A DNA stretch of 64,000 nucleotides from Corynebacterium variabile (GTDB lineage Bacteria; Actinomycetota; Actinomycetes; Mycobacteriales; Mycobacteriaceae), in NCBI RefSeq assembly GCF_006539825.1, contig NZ_BJNT01000004.1, positions 62,001 to 126,000 of the forward strand, read 5' to 3'. Numbering within the stretch: position 1 is the stretch's first letter; the number at the start of each line of letters is the position of its first letter. Under the pieces are notes generated by a model that was given only the letters and a program-made list of their open reading frames with translations, did not search any database and was not told the origin of the DNA. Positions 61,360 through 64,000 of the stretch are shown one piece after another. The position numbers and the translations under genes are program-made.

Positions 61360-61844
61360 CCACGTTCACCCTCGCCGACTTCAACGACGCCCCGGCCGCC
61401 GACGTCACCCCGGAACTGGAGGCCGTCTTCGGTTCCGCTCCTCTGGCCGTCTCGGTGGCCGACGCCCGCCCGTTCACCTCGGTCGACGCACTCGTCGACG
61501 CGGCGTCCTCCCTGCTTGCGGCCCAGCCGGAGTCTGAGGTCCTGGCGGCGGTCAACGCCCACCCCCCGATCGGCGGCAGCGTCTCCACCGGCTCCCGGTC
61601 CGCCTCCGAGCAGGCGGGTGCGACGGAGTCCGCCGACCTGGACGCCGTGCGTGAGCTCCAGCCGACCTACCGGGAGCACTTCGGCTGGAATTTTCTCATC
61701 AAGGCCGCCGGTCGGTCGAGTGCGGAGATCCGGGCCGAGCTGGAGCGACGGCTCACAGTCGACCCGGCCGAGGAGTGGCTGTTCAGCATCAGCCAGCTCG
61801 ACGCCATCAACGGACTGCGCCTGCGCGGCACCGTCAACGACTAA
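61356..61844 (+). CDS. OHCU decarboxylase
   Basis: 162 residues of the 2-oxo-4-hydroxy-4-carboxy-5-ureidoimidazoline decarboxylase family, which forms S-allantoin from the urate breakdown intermediate. Catalytic His in NAHPPIGG (about 68), then SASEQAG and FLIKAAGRS. ATG 61356 overlaps the guaD stop. Partner of the next gene. Confidence 0.92.
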   Translation: MTTFTLADFNDAPAADVTPELEAVFGSAPLAVSVADARPFTSVDALVDAASSLLAAQPESEVLAAVNAHPPIGGSVSTGSRSASEQAGATESADLDAVRELQPTYREHFGWNFLIKAAGRSSAEIRAELERRLTVDPAEEWLFSISQLDAINGLRLRGTVND

Positions 61845-61855
61845 GGAGCACCATC

Positions 61856-62224
61856 ATGAGTCTGTCCACGCACTGCCTCAACACCACCACCGGTCTGCCC
61901 GCCCAGGGCCTGCAGGTCGAACTCGTCAAGCTCGAGGTCACCGACCACGGCCCGGACGTCACCGCCGATCCGACTGTCCTGGAGTCCGCCACGACCGACG
62001 CCGACGGCCGGTACCGTTTCACCGTCGACCCGGCCCCGGGCACCTACCGCCTGCGCTTCCACACCGGTGACTTCCTCGCCGCCGCCGACACCGCCACCCT
62101 TTACCCGTGGGTGGACATCACGTTCACTGTCGAGGACCCCGAGGTGGACCCGGCGACCCCTTCCCACCTGCATATTCCGCTGCTGCTCAACCCCTTCGGC
62201 TACTCCACCTACCGCGGATCCTGA
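61856..62224 (+). CDS. 5-Hydroxyisourate hydrolase
   Basis: 122 residues of the transthyretin-like HIU hydrolase: signatures LSTHCLNTTTGLPAQGL at the start, HLHIPLLLNPFGYSTYRGS at the end (catalytic His and C-terminal YRGS). Converts 5-hydroxyisourate to OHCU. AAGGAG precedes it. A uricase, the enzyme that should precede it in the pathway, is not in the window. Confidence 0.94.
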   Translation: MSLSTHCLNTTTGLPAQGLQVELVKLEVTDHGPDVTADPTVLESATTDADGRYRFTVDPAPGTYRLRFHTGDFLAAADTATLYPWVDITFTVEDPEVDPATPSHLHIPLLLNPFGYSTYRGS

Positions 62225-62240
62225 GGGGGAGGACGCGTCG

Positions 62241-63209
62241 ATGAACGACACCACCACTGACGCCGCCGTCACAGCGGTCCGCGATCTGGCCCACACCCTG
62301 CACACCTCCCTGGCGCAGGTCCTCAAGGGCAAGACCGCGGCGATCGACGCCGTCATCACCACCGTGCTGGCCGGCGGGCACGTCCTGCTGGAGGACGTCC
62401 CCGGCGTCGGTAAGACGACCCTGGCCACAGCCCTCGCCGGATCGGTGAACGCCGAGGTCCGGCGCATCCAGTTCACCTCGGACATGCTGCCCACCGACGT
62501 CACCGGCGTGACCGTCTACGACGACGAGGCCCGGCGCTTCCAGTTCCACCCCGGCCCCGTCTTCACCAATTTCGCCGTGGGTGACGAGGTCAACCGGGCC
62601 TCGCCGAGGACGCAGTCCGCCCTGCTGGAGGCGATGGCCGAACGTCGCGTCACCGTCGACGGCACCACCCATGACCTGCCGGACCTGTTCATGGTCATCG
62701 CGACCCAGAACCCGCAGGACATGGCCGGGACCTTCCCGCTGCCCGAGGCGCAGCGTGACCGTTTCATGACCCGGATTTCGCTGGGCTACCCGGAGCCGCA
62801 GGCGGAGATCGACATGGTGCTCTCCCAGGGTGCGCGGCGTCCTGAGGAGCTGGTGCGCAGCGTCGTCAGTGTCGACGACGTCCTCGCCGCCCAGCATGCG
62901 GTCCGGGACATCGCCGTCGGTGAGCCGGTCGCCCGCTACCTGGTGGACATTGTCTCGGCGACGCGGCGTCACCCCGACATCGCCCTCGGCGCCAGCCCAC
63001 GTGCCACCCTGCACCTGATCCGCGCGGCCCGGGCACGTGCGGCGATGCAGGGCCGTGGCTTCGTCATCCCCGACGATGTCGCCCACCTGGCGGCCATGGT
63101 GCTGCCGCACCGCCTGTCGATGCGGGGACGCTTCGCCACGGTCGGCGACGCCCACTCCACGGCGGTGACTGTCGTCTCCCGGATCGTCGCCTCGACCGGG
63201 CTGCGCTGA
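62241..63209 (+). CDS. MoxR-type AAA+ ATPase
   Basis: 322 residues: Walker A EDVPGVGKTT (about 50-58), Walker B FAVGDEVNRASP, sensor ATQNP, and lid domain ASPRATLHLIRAARARAAMQGR. MoxR proteins act as chaperone-like ATPases with DUF58/VWA partners; the next gene is DUF58, the standard pairing. ATG 62241, 16 bp after the HIU hydrolase, so it may be read through from the purine genes although unrelated in function. Confidence 0.92.
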   Translation: MNDTTTDAAVTAVRDLAHTLHTSLAQVLKGKTAAIDAVITTVLAGGHVLLEDVPGVGKTTLATALAGSVNAEVRRIQFTSDMLPTDVTGVTVYDDEARRFQFHPGPVFTNFAVGDEVNRASPRTQSALLEAMAERRVTVDGTTHDLPDLFMVIATQNPQDMAGTFPLPEAQRDRFMTRISLGYPEPQAEIDMVLSQGARRPEELVRSVVSVDDVLAAQHAVRDIAVGEPVARYLVDIVSATRRHPDIALGASPRATLHLIRAARARAAMQGRGFVIPDDVAHLAAMVLPHRLSMRGRFATVGDAHSTAVTVVSRIVASTGLR

Positions 63210-63219
63210 CGGGGCTGCG

Positions 63220-64000
63220 ATGAGGGCGAAGCGAAAGACCCTGCCGGTCGCACTCACCGGGCGTGGCTGGGGGTTCCTCATCTGCGCCGTGATTCTCGTG
63301 GTCCTGTGGCGCGTCCTCGAACTCCAGGACCTGCGCTACCTCATGGTGCTTCCCGCGGTGATGCTGCTGCTCTCCCTGCTGTTCGTGCTGGTGGTACCGC
63401 CTCTGGCGCGGATGCGCACCGAGGTCGACGTGCCGGACGCCACCCCGACGGTCGGTGGCGGCATCGCCTGCTCCGCGACGGTCGTCCAACGCCTCCCGCT
63501 CACGCTGCACACCCGGGTGCTGTGGCTCTTCGGTGACCGCGCCGTCCGGCAGGACGCCACTGTCGCACGCGCCCCGGTCGAGTCCCGGGTGGCCTTCCGC
63601 GCCCGGCAGCGTGGTGTGCAGTGGACCGGTATCACCGGGCTCGTCCTGCCGGACCCGTTGGGCCTGGTCGTCCGCCGGATCCGGGTGGACGCCGGCCGTG
63701 ACCTCCTGGTCCTGCCCCGCCCGCTCGACGGATTGCCCGAGGAGATCCCAGGCCCGCTGCCGGCCCGCTCCGACGACGGTGACGGCGCCGCCGTGGACTA
63801 CTCGGCGGTGTCCGGCGTCCCGGCCGGTGTGCTGCGCGAGTTCCGTACCGGGGACGCCGTGCGCCAGGTCCACTGGAAACAGAGCGCCCGCCTGGGCAAG
63901 CTGCTGGTCAACCAGTACGACGCCCCCGATCTGAAGGACGCGACGGTGCACCTCGTCGCCGATGCCACCTGCTACAGCTCTGAGGCGTCCTTCGAGACGG
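63220..64000 (+). CDS. DUF58 membrane protein (5' part, runs off window)
   Basis: The first 260 residues of a DUF58 protein: two membrane helices (WGFLICAVILVVLWRVL, LMVLPAVMLLLSLLFVLVV) and the diagnostic REFRTGDAVRQVHWKQSARLGKLLVNQYD (about 207-235). Forms the usual MoxR-DUF58 pair, probably continued by a transglutaminase-like gene outside the window. Incomplete at base 64000. Confidence 0.9.
   Translation, partial: MRAKRKTLPVALTGRGWGFLICAVILVVLWRVLELQDLRYLMVLPAVMLLLSLLFVLVVPPLARMRTEVDVPDATPTVGGGIACSATVVQRLPLTLHTRVLWLFGDRAVRQDATVARAPVESRVAFRARQRGVQWTGITGLVLPDPLGLVVRRIRVDAGRDLLVLPRPLDGLPEEIPGPLPARSDDGDGAAVDYSAVSGVPAGVLREFRTGDAVRQVHWKQSARLGKLLVNQYDAPDLKDATVHLVADATCYSSEASFET

Overview
The window looks like chromosome of a high-GC Corynebacterium (or a close mycolate-containing relative). 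The evidence is a secreted corynomycolyl-transferase-type esterase, a CtaD that closely follows the corynebacterial pattern, a cydABDC operon, frequent GTG starts and strong GC bias at third codon positions. Species cannot be fixed from the sequence alone. I found no rRNA, tRNA, transposase or CRISPR array.

Layout. 1-5 kb: cydABDC (bd quinol oxidase and its assembly exporter, minus strand). 5-8 kb: a CsoR/CstR-family repressor divergent from an MmpL exporter and a DUF302 protein, with two ATACCCC-type operators between them. 8-17 kb: LysR regulator, ctaD, a frameshifted secretory lipase, VOC protein, mycolyltransferase-like esterase, MFS exporter, lipoprotein and UPF0145 protein, and a 29-residue hydrophobic peptide gene. 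17-25 kb: a lower-GC defence-like island (McrB, McrC, Nudix hydrolase, PLD-helicase and DUF3427 protein, the last two probably one gene split by a one-base shift), ending beside a small hypothetical gene and the remnant of an amidase. 25-31 kb: DUF1707 membrane protein, TIGR01777 epimerase, two related LysR regulators and an MHS-type symporter. 31-35 kb: operon of flavin monooxygenase, RidA, DUF1028 and M20 amidohydrolase. 35-37 kb: a VSR/DUF559-like protein and a secreted beta-lactamase-like protein. 37-47 kb: polyamine module (class III aminotransferase, Lrp regulator, amidohydrolase, PotABCD-type ABC importer, FAD oxidase). 47-51 kb: an MFS exporter behind a leader peptide and alternative RNA hairpins, then a BCCT carrier. 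51-58 kb: divergent catabolic regulon under a GntR regulator (SnoaL-flavin reductase fusion; two AA_synth proteins, hydrolase, aldehyde dehydrogenase, tautomerase, LLM monooxygenase, flavokinase). 58-62 kb: purine catabolism (permease, guanine deaminase, OHCU decarboxylase, HIU hydrolase) without a visible uricase. 62-64 kb: MoxR ATPase and the start of a DUF58 gene.

Themes. Several self-contained catabolic modules sit next to their own regulators and transporters. Five copies of a ~72 bp palindromic repeat lie just downstream of genes and probably act as terminators. The most interesting regulatory structure is the leader in front of the 47.5 kb MFS gene: an apparently leaderless 14-codon ORF carrying a Lys-Leu-Arg motif, overlapping mutually exclusive hairpins, as expected of drug-induced ribosome-stalling attenuation. 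The least understood gene sets are the GntR-controlled LLM operon and the McrBC/Nudix/helicase island.
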